Shown: positions 1 through 9,750, counted from the first letter of the stretch. The stretch is 14,084 bases of DNA from Conidiobolus incongruus B7586 (GCA_000697335.1 JNEM01014979.1:1-14084), one strand, 5' to 3'. Numbers and translations are program-made. The notes: generated by a model from the letters alone, not told the origin.

Positions 1-9
1 GTACTTACC
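1..9 (-). other. Probable 5' splice donor of the trypsin gene
   Basis: On the minus strand the exon reads GAAGATG and is followed by GTAAGTAC, a perfect match to the eukaryotic donor consensus. If used, exon 1 ends at position 9, one base into a codon. The intron and acceptor are outside the window, so use of the site is inferred. Read-through would also stay in frame to the edge. Confidence 0.6.
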
Positions 10-426
10 ATCTTCGTCATATAATACCTCTTTGGTTTCAATGTGGTCAGCTTCGGTGACGTTCAACTTCCAGATAGCGATATCGTTCTGTAAATTTTTG
101 TAGTTGTAATCGGGATGTACTTTACGACTCTTCACACCAAAGGTCTTACCTCCCTCTTCAGCGGGTGTCTTCGTCAGATTGTGACGATGTACAGATACGA
201 GGTAATCAATATCATCACCGTAAGTACAGTGGGCAGCAGTGACTACAGTATCGCGATTGACTAAAGTACCGCCGCAAAAGAAACGTCCTTTCTTGTAAAG
301 GGCAACGATTGGATAGCTAAAAGGTTGAGCTTGAGTCCCTCCAATAATTCTTGGAGTGATTTGATTGTCCTTGGGAGCTGCTGGTGAAGCAAAAACAGCT
401 GCTAAAGTTAATAAATTGAATTTCAT
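1..426 (-). CDS. Secreted trypsin-like serine protease (S1A), 5' exon, partial
   Basis: The frame starts at the ATG at 426-424 and stays open to the window edge (about 141 codons). Residues 1-17 look like a secretion signal (MKFNLLTLAAVFASPA). A short propeptide follows and ends in Arg26, and the mature N-terminus is IIGG (27-30), the classic trypsin zymogen activation site. The catalytic His is His66 in TAAHC, with Cys51-Cys67 placed for the usual His-loop disulfide. The catalytic Asp is Asp115 in NDIAIWKL. The catalytic Ser and substrate pocket would lie beyond the edge. By family knowledge it cleaves proteins after Lys or Arg outside the cell, perhaps in nutrition or host invasion. Codon use is balanced and much richer in GC than everything else in the window, and Gln is encoded by CAA and CAG, so the nuclear code is standard. 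A perfect donor GTAAGT at 8-3 may end the exon at 9; otherwise the frame reads on as GKY. Confidence 0.95.
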   Translation of the reverse strand, partial: MKFNLLTLAAVFASPAAPKDNQITPRIIGGTQAQPFSYPIVALYKKGRFFCGGTLVNRDTVVTAAHCTYGDDIDYLVSVHRHNLTKTPAEEGGKTFGVKSRKVHPDYNYKNLQNDIAIWKLNVTEADHIETKEVLYDEDGKY

Positions 427-1402
427 CTTTTTTTATGTAATAGCACCTTGACAATCATGAAATCTTAATTATTTATACCAGTTTCAATTTGATATAATAA
501 GAACCTACCTTGAGAATTTTTTGAAATTACAAGATTTTTTCAAAGTAAAAATCCTTTTAATTTGCTATCATTACGTTGACAACCTGTGTGATCCACAACC
601 ATTATGGATAATGTTATTTATATCAAGAAAATATTCATTATCAGTTTCAATTATGACACTTTTCAAGATTGCAAGATTTCATTATATTTTTAATTACTTT
701 CAAAATATAATTTAGAAAATTTTTTCATTATAAAAGTTATAGATTTATGTATTTGGTTTTTTAATATCATTTAATATCAATTATTATTTTAATTATCATA
801 ATATAAATAATAGTTGATTATACCCAATCATTCACAATTATTTCATATATATATATAAATTTAATACTAAACAATTTATTAAATTGGTGATTATAATCTT
901 AATAAGAATTACATAAGTTGAAAAATTCAGTATTTAACATTTCAATAATATCAATTATAGTTTATTGAATGACTAACCCTATTTCATAGTAATATCAGGA
1001 TTATTTGCTTGTTTATTTTTGTATTAGTAATTTTTGGTCTAAATATTGGGATGAAATTTCTCATTTAATTTATAAATAAAAAGATATAGGTGATGTTATA
1101 TAGTAGAGATATCATAAATAATTAAAGTATATTATAAATTGATTCACTTAAAGCATTAATGCTCATTAAATCGGGAAATATTCATGTTTTTGAGAGTGGT
1201 AATCCATATACACAGTCAATATATAATTTTTTGATCTATAAACTAAGTATATTAGAAGAAATTTACCAAATGGCTACAGTTGAATAACATATACATTTGT
1301 AAATATGAGTGTTTCTAAGTTACATACCTTTGTATTAATAGATATTAAAATTCAATTCATACAAATATATTAAAATTCAAAGTTTGAAAATTAATTATAA
1401 TT
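427..1402. other. AT-rich intergenic region upstream of the trypsin gene
   Basis: I see no gene here. The first 100-300 bases presumably hold the trypsin promoter. An 11-bp direct repeat (CAGTTTCAATT) lies at 479-489 and 642-652. A perfect 12-bp palindrome AGCATTAATGCT is at 1152-1163. The 64-codon open frame at 521-715 (+) is of low complexity, has no recognisable motif and is best read as chance. Confidence 0.5.
467..480 (-). promoter_or_regulatory. TATA box of the trypsin gene
   Basis: The minus strand reads GGTATAAATAATT here, centred about 48 bases upstream of the trypsin ATG. A start about 30 bases downstream would leave a 5' leader of roughly 15-20 bases, which is short but plausible. 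No other nearby gene needs this site. Confidence 0.5.
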
Positions 1403-1720
1403 TTGTTACCTAGATGGTAACTCATCCGAGCATCTTTGCCTCGCCATCTATCTCCTTATGGGAATGTTACCCTGGAAGGCACATCACTCAGCTCAAAAGA
1501 CCTCATTCTCTACAAGATCCACCTCACCTCCAAATACTAACTTTAGCTGACAATTAGACTATAAAAGTACTAATGTCATAAGTCTAATTAATAATGGTCA
1601 ATGGATCCCTCGTAAGATAATAATAACTTTTTATCCTCTCAACAAAGCCTTCAGACTAGTAATGTCACTGACTAATAGTAGTTTACCTATCTCAGTTACT
1701 TTATTTATTCATAGTGATTA
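1403..1720. other. Island of elevated GC with a 47-codon open frame and hairpins
   Basis: Base composition jumps well above the surrounding very AT-rich DNA, most clearly at 1411-1550. An open frame on the plus strand runs from ATG at 1414 to TAG at 1557 (47 residues, starting MVTHPSIFASPSISLWECYP); I do not recognise it. Inverted pairs are also present: GTTACC/GGTAAC around 1405-1421, and AGATGG (1412-1417) with CCATCT (1444-1449) enclosing CGAG/CTCG. It could be a surviving piece of a gene, a structured RNA, or a repeat fragment less eroded than its surroundings. No function can be assigned. Confidence 0.4.
1552..1589. repeat. Perfect 9-bp inverted repeat (hairpin)
   Basis: AATTAGACT at 1552-1560 and AGTCTAATT at 1581-1589 form a perfect 9-bp stem around a 20-base loop. 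It overlaps the stop of the 47-codon frame. A role as a terminator or RNA structure is possible but unsupported. Confidence 0.5.
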
Positions 1721-2045
1721 CTATTGTAATAATAATAATTTAATAAGTATGTTATATATAATTTAATAGTTTAGTTATAGATATTATTATATCTTTAAAT
1801 TGTTATATTATACATTATAGTGAAATTTTGACAAAAGTCAACTTTGAATCATAATTGGATCCAGTTCAAAAAAGGGAATACCTTACTTATAACTATTCAT
1901 ATTTATTATTTTTATTTTATTTTAATTTAATAAATTATTCAAACATAAATATTACTCTGTATTTTTAATAATGGGAATTTTTTGCAATTAAAAATAAATA
2001 AATATTTTAATATATGAAATATAAAAATAAATATATAATATACTA

Positions 2046-2262
2046 ATTTGAAAAAATAAGTCATAAAATCCAAAATATATATATTTTGATTAATAACTTA
2101 AATAATTATATATATTAAATTACCTGAAACTATAATATATAATTAAAGTATATTATTTAATAATAAATAAATATATTTAGATATATTTAGTAAACTATTA
2201 GCAAAAATATTAACCTTTAATATTTAATTAAGGTAAGTTATAAATTTACAAGTTTTTAAGAT
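2046..2262. repeat. Left terminal inverted repeat of family 1 copy 1, about 215 bp
   Basis: It matches, in reverse complement, about 3390-3605, and also the terminal repeats of copy 2. The outer end holds AAAAAATAAGTCATAAAA (about 2051-2068), and the inner end holds a related AAGGTAAGTTATAAATTT (2230-2247). This gives two direct repeats per inverted repeat, probable transposase binding sites. Confidence 0.7.
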
Positions 2263-2361
2263 AAAGGGATATATTTAACAATATATAACCATATCTTTTT
2301 TTCACTTTGTTATTATTTTATATAATATTTTATAGATATATTAAATTTTTTCACTAATATT

Positions 2362-3380
2362 ACTATAACTAAATCCCTCTTTAAAAAAGTTTATTTATAT
2401 ATTAATCAACTTTATAAAAAAGGTAAATTAACTTATAATATTATTAGAATTATTAATGTTAGTTAGTTTACTATAGTTAAAACTGTTAAGAATAACAATA
2501 AAAACATATTTAAACTTAAACATAAATATGTTAAGATTATAAATAAATATAATAAGAAGTATGTTTATAATTTAACTAATATAAATAAATATAATATTAT
2601 TATAAAAATATAATAAGAACTATAAAACTATATAAGAATATTAGTTAACATTAATAATATTATGTATGTTTTATATTAATATAGATATTATTTGTACTTT
2701 AAGAAAAAACACCCTTAATTAAAAAAATCCCAATATAAAATTAAATGGGAGTTTAAATATCATTACTAATATTATATTAAAATTAATTAAAGTAAGGTTA
2801 TTTAATTTAATAAAACAAAAATATATTTTAATAGATTTAATAAAAAAGCTAGATATTTTGAAAAAAATATAAAACTATTTTATAACCATTATATTAATTT
2901 TACTTCAAAATATAATAATAGGTTAATTATTATTTAAAGATATATATTTTCTTTAAATATAAAATATCTTTATAAAATTAATAAAGGAATTAATTTTAAG
3001 ATATACTAAAGTATTTTAAAAAATAAATAAAAAAAACCATTGAATAATATAAGTAAAATAAATCTAATATTATTTTCTAATAAGATAATGATTTTTATTA
3101 TATTATAACTTCTATTATTAAATAATTTAAAAATAATAAAATAATAATTATAAAGGAGCTTCTTTAATTTTTTAACTTTAACTTAATTAAACACCTTTAA
3201 GATTTGTTAAAAAAAGCTATTAAAGCTTTCCCCTTAATAAAAAATTTAGATTAGCTTTAAGAATATATTTAAGAAATATAAAATAAAATTAACTCTTTTT
3301 AATATAAAAAGTTAATTGACTTTATATCTTATAAACTTAAAAAAGTTAAAAAAGTTACAAGTAAATATATAAAATTTTAA
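2362..3380 (+). pseudogene. Dead Tc1-like transposase, family 1 copy 1
   Basis: The protein can be followed for about 340 codons to a TAA at 3378-3380, in parallel with copy 2. The N-terminal part has a helix-turn-helix type LYKKGK...IIRIINVSQ segment (about 2407-2490). The first DDE block at about 2797-2835 reads VIxFNKTK where VIxSDES/T is expected. The second block keeps its Asp (GAT 3084-3086, QQDN-like). The third block near 3150-3185 reads FNFNLIKH in place of SPDLNPIEH. The C-terminus has the usual KKLI...SYKLKKV...SKYIKF shape (SMPxRIxxVIxxKGxxTxY in relatives). One frameshift lies between about 2800 and 3069. All clear in-frame stops are TAA or TAG at Gln positions (several), and D-to-N and E-to-K changes hit the catalytic residues. 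The original start codon is not visible. Confidence 0.8.
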
Positions 3381-3389
3381 TATTTTTTC

Positions 3390-3605
3390 ATTATTAAAAA
3401 CTTATAAATTTATAACTTATTTTAGGTAAAATTTAAAAATTTATATTTTAACAAATTAATAATTAAATATCATCATTTAAAAATATATATAATTAATAAA
3501 TATAATAGATTTTAATTATTTAATTTAAGTCTATTTTATTAAATATTAATTTAGTTATTAGTAAGAGTATTAGTGTTTTTAATTATATAATTTACTTTTA
3601 TAAGT
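3390..3605. repeat. Right terminal inverted repeat of family 1 copy 1, about 215 bp
   Basis: In reverse complement the outer end reads ACTTATAAAAGTAAATTATA and the inner end AAAATAAGTTATAAATTTAT (about 3405-3425). The outer and inner units resemble each other and the units of the left repeat. Confidence 0.65.
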
Positions 3606-3619
3606 TAGAATATATATTT

Positions 3620-4465
3620 AATAATTTCTTTTATTATTATTAACTTTTTGCTATATTTTTAACAAAGATTTAACACTTAAAAAATAGTTTTTTTTATTAA
3701 AAACTAAAATTAAATGTTTTATATACCAATTAAATTTTTTTATTAAAATTTTTTTTAAGCTAATTTTTTAATTACCTGAAATAATTATAATTATATAATT
3801 TATAATCTAAAGATTATATTAAATATAATAGTTTTTTTTAGTTATTTTGAATTAAAAAGGTTTTTATAGCTTTAAATTTATATATTTTTATAATTATCAT
3901 TTAAAATAATAGGTTTTCTTATATTATATTAAAAACAGTAATTAAAAATATATTTATTGAAAAAAAAACAATATAAAGTTTATTATCAGTCAATTTTCTT
4001 TTAAAAACTAAATAAAAATAGCATATAAATATTATAATTTATTATAATAATTAATATTCATTTATTATCAAAATGTTTATTTAAAAAGATTTATAGAAAA
4101 GATTAATTTATTTTAATTTAACATTTTGATTTATGTTTTAATAAAAGATTATATATAAAGATTTAAGATTCATCAATTATAATTATTTATTAAGAAAGTT
4201 TAAGCTTCTAATAATATCTTATTAAATCTTATTTAATAATAACTACTCTAATTTTTCTTAACTTTAATTAAATTATAAGGTATTTAATTTATATTTTTAT
4301 TTATTAAATTAAGTTTAAACTATATTATATATAAAATACTTGTAAAAATAATACTAAAATACATAGATAATTTTATAACAGAAATAAAAAGATATTTTTC
4401 AATATATTTTTTCACTCTATTAATTATTAAATAAGTAATAATTGAAGTTAATCTTTTCAATTTTT
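3620..4465 (-). pseudogene. Decayed transposase of family 2 (Tc1/mariner-IS630 like)
   Basis: On the minus strand an I-I-I-D-E-S segment at 4166-4180 resembles the first catalytic Asp block of DDE transposases. A segment reading KAIKTFLIQNN follows around 3858-3890, and then a Ser-x-Asp-Tyr stretch leading into YFRxLKN around 3770-3830, which resembles the SPDxNPIENxFxQLKN block holding the third acidic residue. The same blocks are readable in copy B. Several stops, mainly TAA and TAG at presumed Gln codons, interrupt the frame. I cannot recognise the N-terminal helix-turn-helix half, which fits a shortened element. Superfamily placement is moderate and function is lost. Confidence 0.45.
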
Positions 4466-4694
4466 GCAGGTTTTAGATAGTTTTCTTTTAGTTTTAAAGT
4501 AATTTACCAAGTAATAAATTATTAATTTAGATAATGTTTCATTACTAAAAGCTACTTATAAATTTTAAATAATTTTAGAGAGTTTATGGTTAAGTTTTAC
4601 TAATTCTAAAATAAAAAACTTTTGATAATTACTTTTTGGTTTAAATATAATTAAATTAAATAACTAATTTTAAAAAGTTAATTTTTTGATCAAA

Positions 4695-4700
<6 letters not shown>

Positions 4701-4726
<26 letters not shown>
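4701..4726. repeat. (AT)13 microsatellite
   Basis: Thirteen uninterrupted AT units just beyond the right side of the family 2 element. It could be a target-site hot spot for TA-targeting transposons or simply slippage in AT-rich DNA. Confidence 0.9.
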
Positions 4727-5773
4727 TAAGAATATATAGTTTCTATTAAGTCTATATATATTTATTTATTTCAAACTAATAATATATTTGAAATATCAGA
4801 AATTAAAAAATATCCCATTATTTTAAATTTAAGATAATAATTTTTGTTTTTTATTAATATATTGGAATAATGTAAGCTTTTCAAAAAATAATAAATAAAT
4901 CTATATTTTTGAATAATCATAGAATAATTAAATGAAATATTTTCAATTGATCTAAAATTACTAAGAAATCCCAATAATAAATCAAATTAATCTATTAAAT
5001 AATATATTCAAGACTAATGAAAACAATAATATATTAGTATATTTTAAACATTGATAAATTATATAATTAATAATATGAAATATTCATATATTACTAAATA
5101 TTGTGTTATAATTATGACAATTTATTAATAACTTTTTTTATGAATTATAAAAATTATTTTAAATATATAATAAATTATAATTATTATATTATTAATTAAA
5201 TTTTCCAATTCAGTGTTGAATTAAGAACTTAGTGAAAATATTATTTAAAAATATAATACCAAAATTAAAGATTTATTTTTCAAGGAATTAATTTAATATT
5301 ATTTATTAAAAGATATTCCCAAAAATTAAAATTTTAACTATACATTCATAAAATTAAATTGAATAATATATATCTAATTTAATATTGCTTTTATAATATA
5401 TTCAAGGTGCTAATGATAATTGTGATATAAAATCTTGAACTTTTATCAAAACTTATTATTAAATTTAAAAAAAAATCATTTTATATTTAAGTTTATTAGA
5501 CTTATAAGGACTCAAAATAAGTATAGAATATATTAATATAGTTATTATAAATTTGATCATATAATTTTCAAAAACTTAATTTATTATTTTATTTAATATA
5601 TAATAAAAATATTTCCTAATTGTTTATTAATTAAAAAAATCAAATAATACCCCTATATAAGGTATTTGTTAAAATTTACATTTATAATCCAATTAATTAA
5701 TTTATTAGATAATTTTTTGAATTGAGTGTTAATAATATACTATTAAATACATTTATTATACAAAATAAATATA

Positions 5774-5778
5774 ATTCT
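5774..5778. repeat. Target site duplication ATTCT (left)
   Basis: ATTCT abuts the LTR here and is repeated at 11490-11494. A 5-bp duplication is standard for Ty3/gypsy integrases. Confidence 0.9.
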
Positions 5779-6176
5779 TGTAAGTGTAGTGGTAGTTAAA
5801 CTAATATAGTGTAGAGGAAGACTTAATATAAAAGTAGTGTATGTAGAACATGGTAATATAATGTAGCTGTAGTGTGCAAGTGTAAACAAAGTTTAATTAA
5901 GCTTCAAACTAGGATGAGTCACCAATATATTAAAATTTATATTAGGTAGTGCCAATATCCTACAATATTAATAGAATATAGTTTCAATTTTAGAAATAGT
6001 GTAAAAGTAAAAAATAGTAAGAATTAAGAAGAAAAAGAAGAACCTAGTTTATTAGATAATTTAATACTATTTATACAATTAATTTAACTATATAAGTATA
6101 AATTAATTATATAATTTATAGTTAATTGGATTATATGAAAGTGTATATAAGAATTTAAAGAACTAGTCTCTTAACA
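5779..6176 (-). repeat. 3' LTR of the chromovirus (398 bp)
   Basis: It starts TGTAAG and ends CTTAACA on the plus strand, giving the TG...CA ends of LTRs. It aligns along its full length with 11092-11489 without a length change. Confidence 0.95.
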
Positions 6177-6190
6177 CTCCCCTAGTAGGT
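6177..6190 (-). other. Polypurine tract
   Basis: The minus strand reads CTAGGGGAG immediately before the TGTTAAG start of the 3' LTR, the expected plus-strand primer. The G run stands out in this AT-rich setting. Confidence 0.75.
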
Positions 6191-6270
6191 TTCTTAGAGG
6201 AGACACACTCCCTAAATTTTTATAAATAGGTATAATAAGTTAAGGTATTTTTAATATTTTCTAGAGGTTC

Positions 6271-6492
6271 TTATGTAATTTCTTCAATAGGATAACTTAT
6301 CCATTTTACATAAAAATAAAGCTTATTCCTAATAAACTTAGATTTAATTATGTAATCAACATAGTATTTTTCTTCTCTATCTTGATTAATAATTAGATCT
6401 AGTTTTGGGGTTTTTAATTGATTAGGAAAAGTGTTAAAATTTTTAAAGTATGGTTTAATTTTGGATATGTGAAAGGTAGGGTTGATCCTCAA
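6271..6492 (-). pseudogene. C-terminal end of integrase with chromodomain
   Basis: An open stretch of 73 codons begins with FHISKIKPYFKN, the typical end of the integrase, and continues into YYVDYIIKSKF and LYFYVKWISYP, a chromodomain core (YxVExIL...YLVKWxGYP in relatives). By family knowledge such chromodomains bind methylated histone H3 and direct insertion into heterochromatin, which fits the repeat-rich site. Fossil. Confidence 0.88.
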
Positions 6493-6749
6493 AGTTAGAG
6501 GTAATTCTAAGGTAATATTTTCAAAATTTAAATCAATAGATTAAATTTTATAGGGACTATAATATAATAATAAGTATTTGGGATTTAAGCTAGATTTAAA
6601 TAGGGTAGGTTTAAGGGTAGATTGTTCTAAGTATACAAACATACCAGTTTTATATTTAAGAGGGTTTCTAGATAACTTTAAGTATTTTTGTTCTATGATC
6701 CTTTGATTTTCTTCTAAGTTAAATTTAACAAGGGAATTGATATGTTTGA

Positions 6750-7650
6750 TATTGGATTAAAATTCAACAATGTCCAAAGGTAAGTTGATTTGAAGTTTTG
6801 GAGTAATTATTAAGTTAGGATATTTGTTATAATTGATGAAATAAGGGCTAAAACCTGTTGATCTATTAATAAAGATGTTGAATAAATATTGGAGTTGGTA
6901 GATATAAACATCCTAATTTAACTAATTAGTGTTAATATAGGCTTTAATTATTTACTTTAAGGTTTTGATAGTTTTTTTAGTGAGTTTATTGGTTTAATGA
7001 TAATTAGTAGTAGACATAACTAGGTTAATCTTAAAGGAAGAGGATAGTAACTTCTAAAATTAAGAGTTGAATTGTGTATCTTTATCAGATACAATAGTTA
7101 GTAGAATTCTATAATAGGTAAAGATATTAGAGAATAACAATTATACAACATCTTTAACTATAGAAGTTTTAAAACAAGGAATAAAATAAACATATTTAGA
7201 AAATGAATCAATTACAATTAGTAAGTTATTATAATTATTTATTGATTTAAGGATTTCTATGAAATTAAATTAGATTTGTTGCTAAATTTTATTAGGGACT
7301 TATAAGGGAATAAGTTTACCATATTTTAGTTGAGTATTATATTTAGTTCTTTAGCATATATCACAAGTATTAGTGTATTTCTAAATTGATTTAACTAGGG
7401 AAAGTTAGTAATACTTTATTTTAATTCTCTCAGCAGTCTTTAACTAGTTTTGATGTCCTCTAACAGGTAAGTTATAGCATTCATTAAATATTGTTTGTTG
7501 GATTTTGGGAATGTTAGGAATATATAAACAATCATCATAATATAGTAAGCTATTGATAATTTTAAATCTTTTGACATATTTTAATTGGTTTTCTAATGGT
7601 TTAAAGAGTTCTTCTTTAACTAAAATAAAGAAATCATTATTTAACAATGT
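6750..7650 (-). pseudogene. Integrase region with HHCC finger and DDE core
   Basis: The N-terminal finger shows CYNLPVRGHQN near 7440-7480 and a paired Cys segment (CDIC) near 7355. The catalytic core follows with LLIVIDSFSKYVYFIP near 7190-7220 and an IVSDKDTQF block near 7075-7095. A GFSPYFINYNKYPNL segment (the GPY-like part of the family) lies near 6815-6860. The arrangement is that of Ty3/gypsy integrases, which joined the element to the ATTCT target. Fossil. Confidence 0.9.
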
Positions 7651-7849
7651 TTCTTAAAGTAGTTTAATAAATTTTTTATTTCTTTCATTAATAATCATTG
7701 AGTTAATATTTGCTGGATTTTTACAATTAGAACAAAAGGGTAAATATGTAAGATTTTTTAACAAAGTATCTACAACATGGTTTTATTAACCTAAGAGATA
7801 TTGAATAAAGAAAAGGTAAGCTTAGATAGTTTTAATCTATCTAACTTAT

Positions 7850-9080
7850 ATTCTTAATAAATGCTTCTAAGTATTTAAGTAGATAAGTGATTTGTGATCT
7901 ATAAGTGTTAAAAAAAAGTTGCAAAACAAGAATTGTAAGTGATTTTTGATTATTTCTACTAAAGTAAAGAGTTCTTGTTTATAAACTAGGTATTTCAATT
8001 CAGCTGGTTTTATTTTTCTTAACCAGAATGTTATTGGTTTTAAGGTAACATTTGTAGGGTTAAACTCAACCTGTTCTCCCTTATTTATTATTTTATCCTA
8101 TAGTTATAGGGTAAAATATAAATTAAATTCAAACTAAGCTAACTATCCACCAATTATAAAAAAACTAAAGTCAGTAAAAATAATAGTAGGTAGTTTTAGA
8201 TTAAAGATAGATAAAGCAAAAGCATTAGTAATATAGAAAATCAAAGCATTTATGTAGAAAGTGTGTAGTGGGGTTTATTTAAAAAAAGAGTTTTTCTTCA
8301 AAAGATTAGTAAGAAAAGCAACAAGTTCAACAAAAGAATCAATGAAATCTTTGAAGCAATTTAATAATCTAAGTATAAACATAAGTTGATCTTTGTTTAT
8401 AAGTATAGTAAAAGCTTTAACACCATTGAGTTTAGTTAGATCAATACTAATTCCTTAAGAGGAAACAATATAACTATAAAAAAAGACAGAAGAGGCACCA
8501 AAGATGTATTTTGATAGTTTTAAAGGTAATTTATATTCTTGAATAATTTGTAAAACCTAATTAACATGTTAAATATATTCTTCTTTAGTTTTTGAATAGA
8601 TTAGGATATTATCAAGGTAAATAATAACAAAGTTATTAAAAACAAGGTTAAAAAGGGAATTGATAAATTAAGTGAAAGTTACAAAGGTATTACACAATCT
8701 AAAGTTTATAACAATTAATTTATAGTGACTTAAAAGAGTATTGAAAGTAATTAAAAGGATAGAATTTTCTTCAACTTTAATGTTGTAATATCTATTCTTA
8801 ACATCTAGTTTAGTAAATATAGTTGATTTAAGTAATCTATCCCTAACATTATGTAGGTTTAGTAATGGGGTTTTATCCTTGATAGTTTTAGAGTTTAAAA
8901 CACAGTTATTAATGTATAGTCTCTAACCACCATTAGCTTTTTTTACAAAGAGGATTAGAGATTTTTATAGTAAAGAAGAAGGTCTAATATACCTATTTTT
9001 AAATAGTTTTTGGATTTCTTCTTTTAAAGTTTGATATTGTTCAAGAGATAAATGGTAAATAAACCTTAAGTATAGTTGTA
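7850..9080 (-). pseudogene. Reverse transcriptase and RNase H region
   Basis: The RT fingers and palm are readable from about 9060 to 8590: a KEEIQKLF start, a VKKANGG segment, an FTKLDVKNRYYNIKV block, and the catalytic YxDD box followed by ILIYSKTKEEYIQHV near 8590-8640. RNase H follows at about 8060-7850, with FNPTNVTLKPITFW, the ELKYLVYKQELFTLV block and a TDHKSL-type segment. This is the normal RT then RNase H order. Fossil with many breaks. Confidence 0.9.
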
Positions 9081-9479
9081 TACCAAAGAGTAGTTTAATT
9101 TTATGCTTAATATTATATTTAAAAGGTAATCTATTTATAAATTCAAAAACATTAGCAAATTAACTTATTGTATTATATAAGAAGTAGTTATTAGGTATAA
9201 CTTCATTGAAATTAATAAATGAAGTACTAATAGATAAGTAATAAACAAATATATATCCTTATAAATTATTAAGGTTTTTAATTAGTTTTTTATATTGGTT
9301 TTTGCTTATAATAATAAAATTATTTGCCACAATTGTAGAGTTAGTGTTAGGTATAGTATTTAATAATTTTATAGTAAAGTAATATAGGTTTTTTAAGATT
9401 AATTCTACTAATTTCTTTTAGAATGTGAAAAAAATAGATTTGTAGCCTTTTAGGGTAATATTTATAGATATAAAACTGT

Positions 9480-9750
9480 GATATTCAAACCAATTTTAAC
9501 CTAGTATAAAATTATAACCAATGTTGCCAACTAGGAATTTAATATATTGGGAGTAGTTAGGGGGTAATGATAGGTATCCAAATACAGTACCAGATGCTTA
9601 TTCCATTAAGTTGTTAGCATATTTAATTATCAAGTTATTTTTTTAGGTAGGTAAAGATAGCTTTACAACAATAGAAAAGGAGATAATATAACTAGAACAA
9701 CTAGAATTAATTAAAACACTAACAGGTGTGTTTATAAAAAAACCAATTAA
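9480..9750 (-). pseudogene. Retropepsin-like protease region
   Basis: An active-site-like segment (the VLIDSGA type of the family) sits around 9680-9710, and an ILGxxWF-type flap or C-terminal segment around 9490-9520, in the right order and spacing for an aspartic protease of Ty3/gypsy elements. It lies between gag and RT. Fossil. Confidence 0.65.

Larger units (their letters stand above)
2046..3605 (+). mobile_element. Complete Tc1-like DNA transposon, family 1 copy 1 (1560 bp)
   Basis: The element is bounded by terminal inverted repeats (about 2046-2262 and 3390-3605) and flanked by TA at 2044-2045 and 3606-3607, the target duplication of the Tc1/mariner superfamily. Termini follow a consensus like RCYTGYAAAAARTAAGTTATA. 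Copy 2 at 12344-13900 has the same length, ends and gene in reverse orientation. It is inserted inside the family 2 element. It contains one transposase gene, which is dead. Its very low GC and its loss of CA and TG dinucleotides suggest RIP-type mutation. Confidence 0.8.
1980..4470 (-). mobile_element. Tc1/mariner-superfamily DNA transposon, family 2 copy A, split by a nested element
   Basis: The body at 3608-4470 aligns in the same orientation with 11885-12343 plus 13901-14084 (copy B), so this is a dispersed repeat. The left arm 1981-2045 matches copy B at 11819-11880 in length (65 against 61 bases) and begins with the same TGCAATT, so the element resumes on the far side of the family 1 insertion. 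The right end is probably at 4470, where the minus strand starts CCTGCAAAAATTG. With the insertion removed the element is only about 930 bp, short for a full transposase plus ends, so it may be internally deleted or the right end may lie further out. The nest makes family 2 older than the inserted family 1 copy. End positions are approximate. Confidence 0.5.
4471..5778. other. AT-rich region without a gene
   Basis: I see no supportable gene. The 67-codon frame on the minus strand at 4771-4974 is made of Ile, Asn, Lys, Tyr and Phe, with no motif, as expected by chance in such DNA. A pair of similar segments (AATTTTCCAATTCAGTGTT at 5199-5217 and AATTTTTTGAATTGAGTGTT at 5711-5730) could be repeat remnants. 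Confidence 0.5.

Noticed and set aside
521-715. 64-codon open frame on the plus strand
   Set aside because: Low-complexity composition, no motif, and it lies divergently upstream of the trypsin gene in probable promoter DNA; an open frame of this length arises easily.
1403-1450. tRNA-like fold around the AGATGG/CCATCT pair
   Set aside because: Stem lengths and loop spacing do not give a cloverleaf, and no TTCRANY-like T-loop is present.
1822-1885. TTGAC/GTCAA hairpin and TGGATCCA palindrome as a regulatory site
   Set aside because: Very short pairs with no neighbouring gene to regulate; likely chance.
2362-3380. Alternative genetic code with TAA/TAG as Gln
   Set aside because: The frames read well with TAA as Gln, but the trypsin exon uses CAA and CAG for Gln, and the same transposases also show D-to-N, E-to-K and P-to-L/F changes, so C-to-T and G-to-A mutation explains the stops.
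4771-4974. 67-codon open frame on the minus strand
   Set aside because: Residues are almost only those of AT-rich codons (I, N, K, Y, F) with no family resemblance; expected by chance.
1721-5778. Mitochondrial DNA or a mitochondrial insertion, because of the extreme AT content
   Set aside because: No mitochondrial gene, tRNA or rRNA is seen, and the content is nuclear-type transposons.
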